Shown: positions 23,634 to 35,836 of the stretch, piece by piece
How the letters are laid out: every line of letters starts with the position of its first letter
Position numbering within the stretch: position 1 is the stretch's first letter
Assembly: GCA_037074705.1 (NCBI GenBank)
Contig: CM073593.1
Coordinates: 100,897,738 to 100,961,737, forward strand
Length of the DNA stretch: 64,000 bases
Source: Zhengitettix transpicula
Lineage: Eukaryota > Arthropoda > Insecta > Orthoptera > Tetrigidae
Reading direction: 5' to 3'
Notes under the pieces: model-generated
What the model was told of the DNA's origin: nothing
Databases searched by the model: none
Seen by the model: only the letters and a program-made list of their open reading frames with translations
Translations under genes and position numbers: made by a program

Positions 23634-26600
23634 CTTCGGTCCTCAGGCTTCGTATTTGAGTCTCCAGAGGCCGAAATGCGCTGAGTGGAAGATTCTCTAA
23701 ATAGTTTCGGCTGAGGTCAAGAAGACGAAGTTTCTTCAGCGGTCGGAACGCGTCGTTGGCCACTGAAGAGATCCAGTTACCATACAGATGAAGTTCTGCC
23801 AGGTTAAGTAAGTGTCTCAGAGTCAGTTTCCCGATTCGCGTGATTTGATTGTAAGACAAATCTAAAATTTGGAGTGACTTGAGGTCTTGAGGAAACTCCT
23901 CCAGTTCTTTGAGTCTGTTGTGTGTCACGTTCAGAAGCCGCAAGTGTTCCAGCCCCGTCAGTCGCTCCTGTGGTAGGATCTCCAGTTCGTTGACACCCAA
24001 ATCCAGAGATAAAAGGCTGGAAAGACTTTTAAAAGCCCCCGGTGATATGCGGGAGATCCTGTTCTGGTCTAAAAACAAATGCAGCAGAGTGGGGAAGGCT
24101 TCGAAATCTTTACTCGTCACTATGCTGAGGTTAGTACCGCTGATGTGTACTTCCGTCAAGCTTTGAAACCTCTGGATCGATGACAGATCGTGGATGAGGG
24201 TCAGAGGGTTCCCTGTCAAGTTCAGCCAGCCCAGGGTCGGCAGGTTTTGATCCGATAACGCCAGGGTTGGTATCTGCCTGAAGCGGTTGTAAGACAGGTC
24301 AAGACGTCTCAGAGACGTCGACTGGTGGAAGAAATTTGCCGGCAGAGCTGACAAAGAGTTGAAACTGAAATCGACAGATATTAAACGTGTGAAATTGACA
24401 GCGGCGAAGCCGGAAAGGGAAGAAATTATGTTGTCTTTCAAGTCCATTTCCCGGATACGTCTAAGATTAGAGAATTTACTGACGTCAATGGATGTCAATG
24501 AGTTTCCCGACATCACTAGCACCTCCAGCGTGGAAATGTTGGAGATGGCAGAATACGGAACTTCTATAAACGAGTTACTGTGGAGGCGGACTTCTCGTAA
24601 AGTACTCAAACCTACGAATATTTCTCTGCTGAGTTGCTTCAGACGATTCCCGCTCAGGTTAATTTTGATTACGTTTTTATTTTTGCTTAAGATGTTCTTG
24701 GGTAGTTTAGAAATATGAGAATTTTCTAATGTCAGCGTTTGCAAGGACGGTAAACCTTCTAGAGCATTACCTTGAATTTCACTGAAATTATTTCCCGAGA
24801 TGTAAAGAACTCTCAACCCTGGGATATCGATTTGTCTGAGTGATGTTGCGTGAAGGTTATTGTTCTCTAGATTTAATTCGTTCAGATTATTGAGTCCTCG
24901 GAAGGCCCGGCTTTCAATTTTGCTCACAGTACAATTCCGAAGGTTCAAAATTCTAATAGGAAGTCCTTCTTGGAAGATATTGTCGTGTAGAACAGCAATG
25001 TTGTTAGCCGATAAATCGAGAACCCTTAGTTTTTTGAGTGACATGAGAGCATTGGGGTCTATCTGGAGCAGGCCATTACCGGACAAGTACAACTCTTCCA
25101 ATTCATGAAGCTCGGCGAATGTATTTACCTTTATGTGTTTCAAGCGATTTAAACTAAGGTCCAGAAATTTTAGAGCCTGCATCGGCTCGAACGCTTTGTC
25201 TTCTATGTACGAAATGCTGTTATTCGTAAGATACACTCGCTGAATCAACATGAGATCTCTGAATATGGCCTTGTCCACTCGCGTGAGACGGTTGTGACCG
25301 AGCCACATTATCTGCACACTCGACTGTCCTCTCAGGGAGTCATTGTGTAAGGAGATTAGTGTGTTGGAGTCGAGCTGAATGGAGACTAGAGAGGGCGATT
25401 CGTGGAGGAATACATCTCCCAGCTCGGCTAATAAGTTTCCTTGCAAATTAACATGCTGCAAGTTCTGCAAACTGCGGAACGCTCCGGATTCTATGCGAGT
25501 GACGAGATTGTTCTGCAAGTGAAGCTCGAGGAGCGCTGGCAGCGGCTCAAACACGCCTCTGGGAATGTCCACGATGCGGTTGTTGTGCAGTCGCAACTCC
25601 TTGAGATTTTTCAGGCTCTCGAACGTCCCCGCTTCGAGACCCCCAATGGTGTTGCTGTCCAGACTCAAGGACGCCATGTTGGTGGAATTCCGAAGAAGAT
25701 TTCTAGGAACATTTCGAATGAAGTTGGCACTTAGATGCAGCTGAACGAGATTTGTCAGGGTCGTGAGAGAAGTGGAGTCTATTCGGCGGATCGCGTTCTG
25801 TTGCAAGTATATCACAGTCAATTGCGACGAATTTATGAACGCATCACTCGGTATTTCGAGGATATTGTTTTCTGAGAGGAAAAGTTCCCTCAGTTCTGGC
25901 AAGTTAGCAAACACACCACTGATGTAATGTATGTGATTGTGACTCAAATCTATAGTTCGCACTTTTTTGTTCGATTGGAACGTCGACGCTTCAAGAAATA
26001 CGATGTTGTTGTGGCTGAGATCTATTGACTCTAAATCCAACAGGGATGTAAACGCATCCCCGTGAACCGATTCTATGGCATTGTAGTATAGGGACAGTGT
26101 CCGCACTGACGGGAGAGGATGAAAGCAGTCGGACGGTAGCGTCTCAAAGTTATTTGAACTTAGGTCCAGGAAGAGAAGGGCTCCCAAGTGAGAGTAGCCG
26201 TCATCAGGGATGGACCCGATCTCGTTCCAGGCCATTCGAAGAGAACGAAGGTTTTCTAAGCGACGTAACGCAGGCATGGGAAACATCTTAAGCTTGTTTT
26301 CCGCCAGGTCCAGTTCAGTAAGAGTCGCTTCGAGGCCTGCAAAGGCGTATTCAGAGGTTTTCTCCACGACGTTCCCTTTCATATTCAGCTTGGTCAAAGA
26401 TAACCCGTAGAAGCTGTAACTAGTGAGATCGCTGATTTCGTTGGACTCCAGATCCAGAGCTCGTAACATCGTCAGCCCTGAGAGAGCTTTCTGAGGGACT
26501 TGCTTCAGTTTTCCCGAGATTATGCTGAGGGACTCGAGACACGCGCGGAGCGTAACCAAGGTGTCGTCTCGGATGTCCTGCAGGTTGGACTGAGAGATTT

Positions 26601-26901
26601 GCAGGTGCCGGATGATGGCGTCCGAAGGGAAGAAGTCCGGAGTGAGGACGGTGAGGGAACGGTCCAGATCGTATATGTTCAGCGAGTGCACGGGGGCGGC
26701 CACGAGGCGTAGCACCACGTGGAGGGAGCTGGCGTTGGCGGCGGGACACTCCAGGAACAGACCGTCCTCGAAGTTGTAGCAGGGGCACAGGCTGGAAGCC
26801 GCGGCGGCCGGGCATATCGGCGCCGGCGTCTCGGCGGCGGTCAGCGCCAGCAGCAGCACCAGCAGCGCCGCCCCCGGGGGCAGCTCCGCGAGCGCAGTCA
26901 T
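23634..26901 (-). CDS. atk: Artichoke-like giant LRR protein, main coding exon
   Basis: Encodes 1089 codons plus one base. The start at 26901 is chosen because a signal peptide follows directly (MTALAELPPGAALLVLLLAL, then an Ala-rich cleavage region). An N-terminal Cys cluster (CPCYNFEDGLFLEC) comes next, then about 41 LRRs of 23-25 residues in one uninterrupted exon, with the pattern LxxLxLxxNxIxxIxxxxFxxL. The protein is therefore secreted or cell-surface and probably acts by protein-protein contact. The exon is preceded by an acceptor (TTTCTTCTTTCAG, ending at 26936) and followed by a donor GTGAGT at 23633, phase 1. The N-terminal motif and repeat number suit insect Artichoke, an extracellular matrix protein needed for sensory cilium organ shape in Drosophila; this assignment is from memory of the family. 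Chaoptin, with a similar LRR count, is the main alternative. The open frame past 23634 is intron. Confidence 0.93.
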
Positions 26902-26935
26902 CTCGCCTCCGCGGCCATCGCGCTCCGACCCCCAC
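26898..26935 (-). promoter_or_regulatory. 5' UTR segment with a stop-start overlapping uORF
   Basis: Between the acceptor and the main start is a 34-base leader. An upstream ATG at 26918 opens a six-codon frame (MAAEAR) whose TGA (26900-26898) overlaps the main ATG as ATGA. This arrangement can give translation by reinitiation. The leader is GC-rich, unlike the AT-rich surroundings. The transcription start must lie in an upstream exon at a higher coordinate that I could not identify. Confidence 0.6.
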
Positions 26936-28035
26936 CTGAAAGAAGAAACGGCACGCGTCATTATGGCAAATTCCATGAAAAACCGTCTGGTATTACAACG
27001 AAACATACAGCACGTGAATAAAAACAGGAACTAATATTGGAACAATATCGGAAATCATTCCAAGCCATAATATAGTTCGACTTAATGACTTCCGGTATGC
27101 CAGATTGCGGATGTTCTTGAGCAAGCCCTATTTTTTTCCCCTGTTACGCCGACAATGGCGACAGTGTTCTTGATATATAGAAAAAAGATAGAAAATACAG
27201 ACAAAAAGGTTAATTAAATACCGCACAACGTTTCTGGGATCCTTGTCCCTTTAGTCAGGTGATAAGGAGAGCCTATATATATATAACGTGTGAACTGCGA
27301 TGTTGCTAGATCCTAAGGATAGACGACTCCAGCGTGTTAAATTTACTGTACACAGGGGTGAAAGCCAAATATCTTTTTTTAAAAAAACAGTATCACGAGA
27401 ATTAGTGTCTCTATTCATAGACAAAAATAACTATTTTTTTTAAAAAAAATAGGGAAACGAAACTGCCCAGTGTGAACGTGCGACACCGTTGTTTATATCG
27501 TTTACTGTCGTCCTCTATTTGTTCTAGAGAACTCGAAATAACAATTATTTATATAGATTTTTCAGAACAATAACAAAATTATTTTTATTATTTTAATTTT
27601 ACTTATAATTTAACGTATAAATTAAAAAAAACTGGATAATAATTTAGTAATGGAAATAATTTGCAAAGTCTTTATAAAACGAAGTATATACATTTTTTAA
27701 ACTATGTGTCCTTAGTATCAAAGGCAAACATTATCTCTCTTATTTGAAAATCACTATTTTACGGGTTAATTAGCGGAGAAAATAGAATATTTCGCCGTCC
27801 GCGTCTCACTGTTTTTTTATATTATTTTTTGTGTAGTTTTCTACCTAATTTACATTTGTAACCTATAATACGAAATAATTCCCTGTCTCCTATATTAATG
27901 ACTTTTGTTATGAAAATCTGTGCTTTGAAGCCACCTTTCTCTCCCCCTACTGTTTATGGTAAATCCTAGTGTATTAATCCGTGTTACTAATCTCAATCCA
28001 CAACGGCTCATTACACAGTTGATGTCCGTTCGTTT

Positions 28036-28080
<45 letters not shown>

Positions 28081-28429
28081 CCGGCTGAAACTCATCTTGT
28101 GTTTCAGTTCTGTTTTATGACGTTAAAGCCTACGAGAGGCAAAAGTCTGGAGTAGCATCAATTAATTTCCATTATCCAATGGTGCCTCTGTGCGGTACAT
28201 CTTTCATAAACTAGAGATGACGACTTATGATTTACCCATTGCTGTGAATTAATTAATTAATAATTTCATACTAACGAAAATTTTATTTTTTTATTATGTA
28301 TTGAAAAATAAAAGGGTCATGAACGTTACAGCTTTTCTAATATTTAGCTAAATGAAATTTAAAAAAATTCTGAAACATCTTCAGATAAATTCTAGCAGAA
28401 CATCGTCTAGATATCCCTATAAATTTATT
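26936..28429. other. Upstream intron or 5' flank of the artichoke-like gene
   Basis: Contains one Rep-G copy, AT-rich DNA and a GA run (28040-28074). No 5' exon or promoter was identified, though the gene's first exon must lie at or beyond here. Confidence 0.45.
27185..27295 (-). repeat. Rep-G copy
   Basis: GATAGAAAATACAGACAAAA, then AATACCGCACAACGTTTCTG, GGATCCTTGTCCC and GTCAGGTGATAAGGAGAGCC. Its hammerhead-like core has CUGACUA, with the invariant G8 lost. Confidence 0.8.
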
Positions 28430-28700
28430 ATATTTTTCATACCATCCTAGAGTAATTTATTAAACAATTTCTCAACTTAACAAACTTAAATACAATTTAA
28501 AAAAATATATATATTCAGCTTTTTTTGCTTGATATTTTTCTATAATTCTTTTTACATAAGGTGTAAAATTAGTTCAATAATATTAAGTGATTTCTATTAT
28601 TAAATAATAAAACTAGCAGCCTGTATGCACGAATTTTTTTTGCAATATTCCAATTTTTAAAAACGACGTTACGGCCTTGATTGGGTTAAAAGTAAAACAT
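28430..28700 (-). repeat. Relic of the same longer element as 31210-31457
   Basis: Shares ATTTATTAAACAATTTCTCA, GGTGTAAAATTAGTTC and AAACTAGCAGCCTGTATG with 31210-31400. It ends at AACGACGTTACGGCCTTGAT, a decayed form of the motif at 32076-32107. Confidence 0.65.
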
Positions 28701-28997
28701 AACTTTTTTGTGAAATTTACAAATAAGTCATCTTTTTGAAATATTTTAAATGACCAAATTTTTCCCCCCCTAAAATTATCGGATAATTTATTTGTTTTAT
28801 TTATGTCATATAAATCCATTAGAGGTCAGCATCATGACTGTAAATATATGTATAAAATGGAATCTTTAACAGTTATGGCCAAGATAAGTGAGGTAACTAA
28901 AGGTCTTATTATTATTCTTCTTCTTATGATAATTTTGGTAATATTTTCGTTAGTTGAACTACCTGGAAACTGCCATTTTTTGGTTTATTATTAAATA

Positions 28998-30250
28998 CCA
29001 CTGTGATCAAAAAGTGAGGTGAAATTGTCATTTAAAACTCCCGGGTATTAGGAAGGCAGGTAAATTTTCTTTTCTAGGTTGGTAGGACTGTCTATATTAT
29101 TTTTTAAGCGTCTGTTTGTTAAAATGTTTAATTATCTCCGAGTTACACGTGTGTGTTTTTGTAAACAACCAAAAGTGAATTTGTTCGATTTTTGCAATGG
29201 GAGATTTTGTTGAGCAAAGAACTTGCATAAAATTTTGTTTGCGGAACGAATATTCTTGAAAATGTTACGGAAGGCCTTTGGTGATCAAACTATGACACAA
29301 CAAAACGTTTGTAAGTGGTACAACGAGTTTTTAGAGGGCCGAGAACTCGTTGATGACGAACCTCGCGCGATCTGGACGACCATCAACGTCTACCGACGAG
29401 GGCCACGTCCAAATAAATCAAAGATTTAGTGCTTGAAAATCGTCGATGGACAATTAGAGATCTCGCTGATAGTGTTGGAATATCATTTGGCTCAACCTAA
29501 ATCCTTTTGAAGAATGTTTTGTGTCTCAAACGCGTCAAGTCTCAATTGGTGCCAAAAAGCGTCGCGTTGATGTGTGTGAAACTTTGCTGTCTGACTGTCA
29601 GGACCACTTGAAATGCATCATTGCTGGAGACGAGACTTGGATTTACGCCTACGACCCTGAAACCACCGACGAATCCAGCGAATATCGTGCAAAAGGTGAA
29701 GCAAGACCGGAAAGACCACGGCAAAGTCGATGGAAAATCAGGTCATATTGATTACCGTGGTGTGGTGCACTATGAATTCCTTCCGCCGGGCCAAACTGTC
29801 AACAAAGAATATAATTTGAGCGTTATGCGTCGTTTGCGTGAAGCTATTCGTCTGAAACTCTTGGTTCCTTCATCACGATAATGCACCATGTCATACTGCA
29901 TTGGTTCTTCGCGACTTTTTTTTTGCCAAAAACTCGACTCATATCGTTCCGCAAGCACCGTATTTGCCTGATTTGGCTCCGTGCGACTTCTGGCTATTCA
30001 GCAAACTCAAAAGGCCAATGCGGGGACGCCGTTTTGACACGACTGAGGAGATAAAAACCGAATTGAAGAAGGTCTTGAAGTCTATACTGGAAAAAGACTA
30101 TTCCGACTGTTTCGAGGACTGGAAAAAGCGTTGGAAAAAGTGCGTTTTATCGGATGGAAATTACTTTGAAGGGGATGAAATTGATTTGGAAGAATAAATA
30201 AAGAATTTATATTTTATAAATAAATTCGCCTTACTTATTGTTCACAGTGG
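28998..30250 (+). mobile_element. Complete mariner (Tc1/mariner) element, inactive
   Basis: The terminal inverted repeats match over about 31 bp with some five mismatches: CCACTGTGATCAAAAAGTGA on the left and, reversed, CCACTGTGAACAATAAGTAA on the right. They are flanked by the TA target duplication (28996-28997 and 30251-30252). The 1253 bp length is close to the usual 1.3 kb. The interior carries a broken transposase. Confidence 0.95.
29197..30197 (+). pseudogene. Mariner transposase pseudogene
   Basis: The reading begins MGDFVEQRTCIKFCLRNE and then needs several frame changes and has missing pieces. Recognisable blocks in order: the helix-turn-helix region (TQQNVCKWYNEFLEGRELVDDEP); VDVCETLLSDCQ; the first catalytic Asp in GDETWIYAYDPET; the second in HHDNAPCHTALVLRDF; and the third in SPDLAPCDFW-type context, here YLPDLAPCDFWLFSKLKRP. 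The C-terminal FEDWKKRWKKC to YFEGDEIDLEE is intact. The spacing fits the D,D(34)D mariner family. Frameshifts and the loss of the GRPSTS-like linker make it non-functional. Confidence 0.93.
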
Positions 30251-30252
30251 TA

Positions 30253-31047
30253 TATAGTAAGAAAAATATTTAAGTCCTGTGTGATTACGAAATATGTTAC
30301 ATACATATATTTTTTTTTGCAAGTCTGCACAGAGACGAGACGTCGGAAACGTTTATGTACGTAAGTAACAGTTTCGTTCCGAGAGAGCATGAATACGTAA
30401 GCGAGTACAGCGCCTCCCTCTAGAGACCTAGAACACGAACTGATCTCATCTGTCAGCCATTAATGCACTATTAATGCAGCGCTATTCTAGCTCGTGTTCG
30501 TCACGGGTAACACTACTACGAGCAGACTGCCCGGGCCAATTATATTAGCTCCTGTCCATCTGAGCGGCAACGTGTTAACATGGAAATTGAACTTCGCTAA
30601 ATGTTGCGACAGAAACAGAGTTTTAGGTAGAAACGACGTAGCGGACTGTTTTCCGCGACCTTAAAAAAAACGTTGGAGCTAAAAGCCGAAGTTTCGACTG
30701 TTGGAAATATAAAAATCATAACGGAAGGTGTAACGCCAAAAAACAAAATTATTCTACTCCTTATCACGACAACGTTAAAACATAAAATGTTCAGGAAAAG
30801 GTGACACGATCGATAGAGGTTAAATTAGACTAAGGTTCTTTTTATATTTTTGTTTCGATCACGGATTCCACAATCTTTTTTTCTTCATCCACCCTCTCAA
30901 CCTTTTTAAAACAATAGACCCCACAACATTGTTTCATTATAATTCATAAAGAGCGCCTCGTATCAATCAGCAGTTCTGAGGACACTGCAGCAATTAACAT
31001 AAACATTTAATGACAAATTACTAAATTTACGTTCTATTAAAAATTAA
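30253..31047. other. No gene seen
   Basis: GC-richer sequence at 30320-30660 includes GCGCCTCCCTCTAGAGACCT. No open frame is convincing. Confidence 0.4.
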
Positions 31048-31457
31048 TACTGAGAAAGATAGCCCGCAAACTGTGTTAGAATATATTTCAATTTATTTAT
31101 TAGTAATATATGAGCATAGCACACGACGTTTCTGGGATCCTTATCCCTTTCTTCAGGAGCTAAGAATAGCCTAGAGCGACACAACTGCACTCGTCAGTTG
31201 ACAAAACTGTACTTGGAAATCTTTATTATTTTATTAAACAGTATCTCAACTTTACAAAATTATATGTAACCATTATACAAATTTTTAAAACAATAATCGG
31301 TTTGTTGTGGTTGATTCTTTCCCATAATTCATTTTTATATCAAGTGTAAAATTAGTTCCATCAGATTAAATGATTTCTATTCTTAAATAAAAATACTAGC
31401 AGCCTTTATTTCCGTTTTTTTTTATAATAATGAAATTTTTAAAACGACGTTTGAAGA
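31048..31457 (-). repeat. Rep-G copy with Penelope-like flank
   Basis: AGAAAGATAGCCCGCAAAC, the core at 31121-31158, then AGCCTAGAGCGACACAACTG. The rest (31210-31457) matches 28430-28670 (GTAAAATTAGTTC, AATGATTTCTATT, ACTAGCAGCCT), so both belong to one longer element. Confidence 0.75.
31121..31158 (-). ncRNA. Rep-G hammerhead-like motif
   Basis: CUGAAGA, stem GGGA/UCCC, GAAACGUC followed by GUGUGC. All core letters are present, but there are AA and A linkers where G10.1-C11.1 should be. Confidence 0.42.
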
Positions 31458-31830
31458 GCAGACCTTGGGCATACGGTAAGAGTTGTTCCCTATTCCCATT
31501 GGAATAGTCTGCCAACTGCCTCCTAAACTGGTCGAGGCACGGAGAAGGGAATGCTGCGTCCCCACAGCAAACTCCACTCCCGCTATCGGAAGGACGTGGG
31601 ACAAGTACCCAATGCCCGACCTACCTGATGCAGGTTTTTCTAGGGTTTCCCTGCATTTATTTACGCGAATGCCAGGTAGTATCTTTAAAATATAGCCCGG
31701 GAGCCCTAGTTAACCCTTGGCTACCTTCCTCTACCTTTCCGCATCCCCCCTTTCAAATCTCTTCCTATGCTATTAAAGGGGAGTTGCCCAAAGTGGATTA
31801 CCCTCATGTAGCCTGTAGCCCTAAAAAAAA
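31458..31830 (+). repeat. Rep-A copy, 5'-truncated
   Basis: Starts at GCAGACCTTGGGCATACGG, fused to a Penelope-like relic ending AACGACGTTTGAAG, and ends CTGTAGCCCTAAAAAAAA. Confidence 0.9.
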
Positions 31831-31831
31831 A

Positions 31832-32077
31832 CCGCCATCGGAAGGGCGTGGGACGAGTACCAAATGCCCGACCTACCTGATGCAGATTATTCTAAGGTTT
31901 TCCCTGCATCACTTTTAGGCGAATTGCCGGGTAGGATCCTTAGACCATAGCCCGGGGACCCTACTTAACCCTTGGCTACCTTCCGCACCCCCCCCCCCCC
32001 CTTGCAAATTCCTTCCTATTCTATTAAAGGGAAGTTGCCACTATGTGGATTACCCTCATGTACTCCTTAAAAAAACG
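31832..32077 (+). repeat. Rep-A short (245 bp) monomer
   Basis: Begins at CCGCCATCGGAAGGGCGTGG directly after the previous A tail and includes a C(13) run near 31989. It ends at TTAAAAAAA, which then joins a hammerhead-like motif. Confidence 0.88.
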
Positions 32078-32107
32078 ACGCTTCGGCCCTGATTGGGACC
32101 TCTTCAG
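32076..32107 (-). ncRNA. Hammerhead-like core with long stem II
   Basis: CUGAAGA (32107-32101), stem II GGUCC/GGGCC (G10.1-C11.1, five pairs with one G-U) and GAAGCGUC. Position 15.1 is G, giving a G-U instead of A-U at the core. An inverted, more decayed partner is at 32150-32188, where C3 has changed to G. The site abuts the A tail of a Rep-A monomer. Confidence 0.55.
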
Positions 32108-32239
32108 GTGTATAAATTCTCAATTTATTTCTCTATATAATTATAACACCTATACACGTGAAGAGGTCCCAATCAGGGACGAAAACATGGTGTTTAAATT
32201 TGGTATATATATTTTTAAAGACTCTAAGGCTGCTATTAT

Positions 32240-33936
32240 TTAATTTAAATATGAAGTCAGATACTTATAATTGATTTCTATTTTGTATTTATATATTATG
32301 AACTTTACTTAATCATGTTCTAAGGAAGATTTAGGAAAAAAAAATGATTCGGCGATTTGGGTAAATTTTTTCGTATTTTTTTAGAGTTTATATTTTTGGG
32401 ACTTAAATTTGGCCTAAAAACGTGATTGAAAATTGATTTTATCTACGAAATTGTTCGTAAATATTAAAAGACATATTATTACATAAGAATTATATTTATA
32501 AAATGTAATATAATTTTTTATAAGAGAACAAGTAATCAGCGACCCTCCAGTAGATCCCTGGAATACTATAGACCCTTTTTATAGTTGTCTTAACCCTCAT
32601 TGTCTCACTTACGGGGCTACAAATAATGTTAGAATATTTTTCAATTTATTTATTATAATATATATTAGCAAATTCCCGGTATCTATTAAATTAAGCAAAT
32701 ATTACATTAAATAAAAACACAATTATATACAGACAAAAAAGTAAATCAAAAGGATAAATGTTTCTGATCTCATGTCTTATATTTATATAAGTTTTTAATG
32801 CACATGTATTTAATTATATTTATTTATTGCTCACTATATTATGTATTAGAAATAACAACTTTTATGGTTTTTGGGTTAAAGGGTATTTTTATAATGAATA
32901 AGATTTAGTAATACAGTAAATTATACAACAAATTTGTAACTATTTATAGTATAAGTGTTTATAACGAACATTTGCTCTGGTTCGTAACCAATTTTCCGGT
33001 GTTGGAGTCAATTTTATTTTTGAGAACAATTTAAATTTTTCTGTAATTGCGTACTCCTAAACTTGTACCTTTACGAAAGAGTCTGTTGTTTGCCATATTA
33101 TTATTTTTTTCAATATTATTCCGTTCATGGATGGTGATGGATCGTGGATATCCTCTAAAATAATATTAGGAGTGATCGATCAGTGACTGGTGATGTAAAC
33201 TTAGGCAAGGTTATTCAAAATTGACGAGCGTAAGACGACCCTTAAAACTAATTAAAATAAATGACAAATTATACCCTGTGGAAATCATGGAACCAATATT
33301 TCTGCGACCGACATTATTAGGTGAGAAATTTTAAAGGTCTATTCACACGGTGGATAATTAATTTTTATTTTCTCAGATAAATTCAGCGCGTCAGAAATAT
33401 AGTAGCATATACGCAGGAGTTTTATTCATAACAAGGAAAATAAATGACCATGAACTTATTTTTCCAAGAGGACATTTAACACGAAAATTCTTGAGCAGTT
33501 AAGACGAAGTTACTTAAAACTATCGGCGTTGAAGTGAGAGGATCATGTTGATGATGGTAGTCAGTATAAGTGGAGAAGTGTGTAGTTAAGCCGAGATGCA
33601 GTTGAAAGATTGTTAGGAGACAGTATGTTTAATAAGGGAGTCAGCCAGAATGTTGAGGAGTAAGAGAAGGCTTTTTCGAGAAACTCGTAAATTTGGCCTG
33701 ATAGTGAGTATTTTGTTGATGAAATTAAAAGAAAAATTCCTGAATCGGCCAAACCAGCTAATTTGTACGTATTAAATCCATACGACATGTAATTGAGCCC
33801 AGAATCCATCTTGAAACAAAGTAACATCTTAGTAAGAAATTATATATTATTTTATTTTATGTCTTAGATACAAAGTTAATGAATAAACGAAAAATGCTGA
33901 TGCTTTCTCTTTGTTTCAGTTAAATTAAACTATAGT
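32240..33936. other. AT-rich intergenic DNA
   Basis: No gene, tRNA or clear repeat recognised. Confidence 0.45.
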
Positions 33937-34108
33937 ATATATATACTTATTTATTTATTATATAGTTATCTATATGTATATATATATACTATATTATATA
34001 TACCATATTATATATATATATATATATATACATATATATTATATAACTATACTTAAAATAATATATATATATATAATGTGGTATATATATAATATAGTAT
34101 ATATATAG

Positions 34109-34142
<34 letters not shown>

Positions 34143-34640
34143 CATATTATATATATGAATAACTATATAATATACATAATATAATATGTATATATATATA
34201 TGAATTACTATATAATATATCTATATATATATATAGTATATATATGTATAATATAATATGTATATATATAACTATAATATATATATAGTATATATATTAT
34301 AATATGTATATATATATAAATAACTATATAATATATATAGTATATATAATATAATATGTATATATATATATAAATAACTATATAATATATAGTATATATA
34401 ATATAATATAATATAATATGTATATATATAATAACTATAATGTATATACATATACATATATATATAAATAACTATATAATATATATATAGTATATATATA
34501 ATATGTATATATATATATATAAATAACTATATAATATATAGTATATATATAATATAATATAATATGTATATATAATTAACTATAATATATATACATATAC
34601 ATATATAAATACATATATATACATATATACATATATATAC

Positions 34641-34694
<54 letters not shown>
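33937..34694. repeat. Complex TA-rich array
   Basis: About 760 bp built of TATATA runs with interspersed GTATAT, AACTATATAA and ACATAT variants. Higher-order blocks containing AAATAACTATATAATAT recur at irregular spacing. It can form cruciforms and is interrupted at its right end by the solo LTR; TA runs resume at 35837. Open frames here are artefacts of the repeat. Confidence 0.95.
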
Positions 34695-34697
<3 letters not shown>

Positions 34698-35836
34698 AAT
34701 GCATTGAGGGAATGCATTGTTTCGCAACAGCGCACATGTTGGGAAGAGGACGCAAGTGCAAAGTAATTACGGGTCCTGTCTCGATGTGACATGACGGAGG
34801 GGCTAGCTATTTTGCTAAGGAACTGCAGCTGCAGATTGTAAATCTCAGTAATGGAGATTCTGTAACCGCGAAGATGCGACGTGGGTCTTGGAACAAGAGG
34901 AAACGAGGAGGCTAGTAGTATAAATAGAAGCGATAAACTATTGTGATTCAGTCAGCGTGGGAGAGGGGTGCTGTGAGCATCCTGAGTAGAGTCAGCGTGG
35001 GAGAGGGGTGCTGTGAGCATCGTGAGTAGAGTCTGCGTGGGAGAGGGGCGCTGTATGCATCGAGGAGTCAGAGCCAGTGAGAGTTAGTCAGCGAGAGTCA
35101 GCGGTAGTCAGCGTTAGTCAGCGTAAGAGAGAGATGCTGTAGGAATCAAACTTGGAAGTTAGTTGGAGTTGAGTGTAAGAGCGGAGGGAATGGAGAAAAT
35201 TTGCAGCCTGCGAGAGGAATAGAAAATTATTCATATATAAACATTTTCATATGCAGAAGTTCAATCTGTATTAGTATCAAAATTTGACCAGTCTTCAATG
35301 GTAGGAGACCAGGATACAACATCCAGCGTCGAGTAGTGCCACCACGAGAAACTGGGATGTCCTTGGACAGGTATGGAGAACCAGCTATCGTCGAACCAGT
35401 AATATGTGTTAGAGTCAGTGTGTGTAAACGTCCAATCTATAAATTGCGTGTTTAATGAACGAGCCAAAGGTTCCTGAGAAATCGTGAGTTGAAATTTATG
35501 GTATTAACATGTGTAAACGTAATTAAAGGATACAGTCAGATATCGTTCTCTTCTTGTGTTAATAAAATAAACTCTTGTAAATTTAGAAGCAATCTGTAGA
35601 ATAAGTTCGTTAATAAGTTTCGTCGATACTTCTGTTTAATTTAAAGATAAATATTGGGTTGTTTGAATATTTAAATTCTGTCCGTCATCAAACCCAGTAG
35701 AGACCCATGAGAGAAAGAGATCTTTTTATAATATTATATATTGAATTCTGCTGTAAATTCTGATAATTTTTAATAAAATTTGTTGGTTAAAATCAAAATC
35801 TTATTTTTTTATTATGACCCACGTGTGTTTATTACA
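34695..35836 (+). mobile_element. Probable solo LTR (1142 bp) inserted in a TA array
   Basis: Starts TGTAAT and ends ATTACA, perfect short inverted ends with the canonical TG...CA. It is flanked on both sides by ATATAT, so the target duplication is lost in the microsatellite. Inside are a TATA box TATAAATA (34919-34926), a 40-bp direct repeat three times (34951-35065), then GTCAGCG variants, and a poly-A signal AATAAA (35561). No primer-binding site or internal coding region follows, hence solo. The orientation is set by the TATA and poly-A order. Confidence 0.7.
34951..35065 (+). repeat. 40-bp tandem repeat inside the LTR
   Basis: Units begin at 34951, 34991 and 35031 with GTCAGCGTGGGAGAGGGGTG. 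The third is more diverged. They sit just downstream of the TATA box, so they would form the start of the LTR transcript. Confidence 0.85.

Noticed and set aside
26420..27021. Long frames on both strands across the 5' end of the LRR exon
   Set aside because: GC-rich shadows of the real LRR frame; they have no domain and do not fit the splice sites.
34272..34792. Several Tyr/Ile-rich minus-strand frames
   Set aside because: Translations of the TA array.
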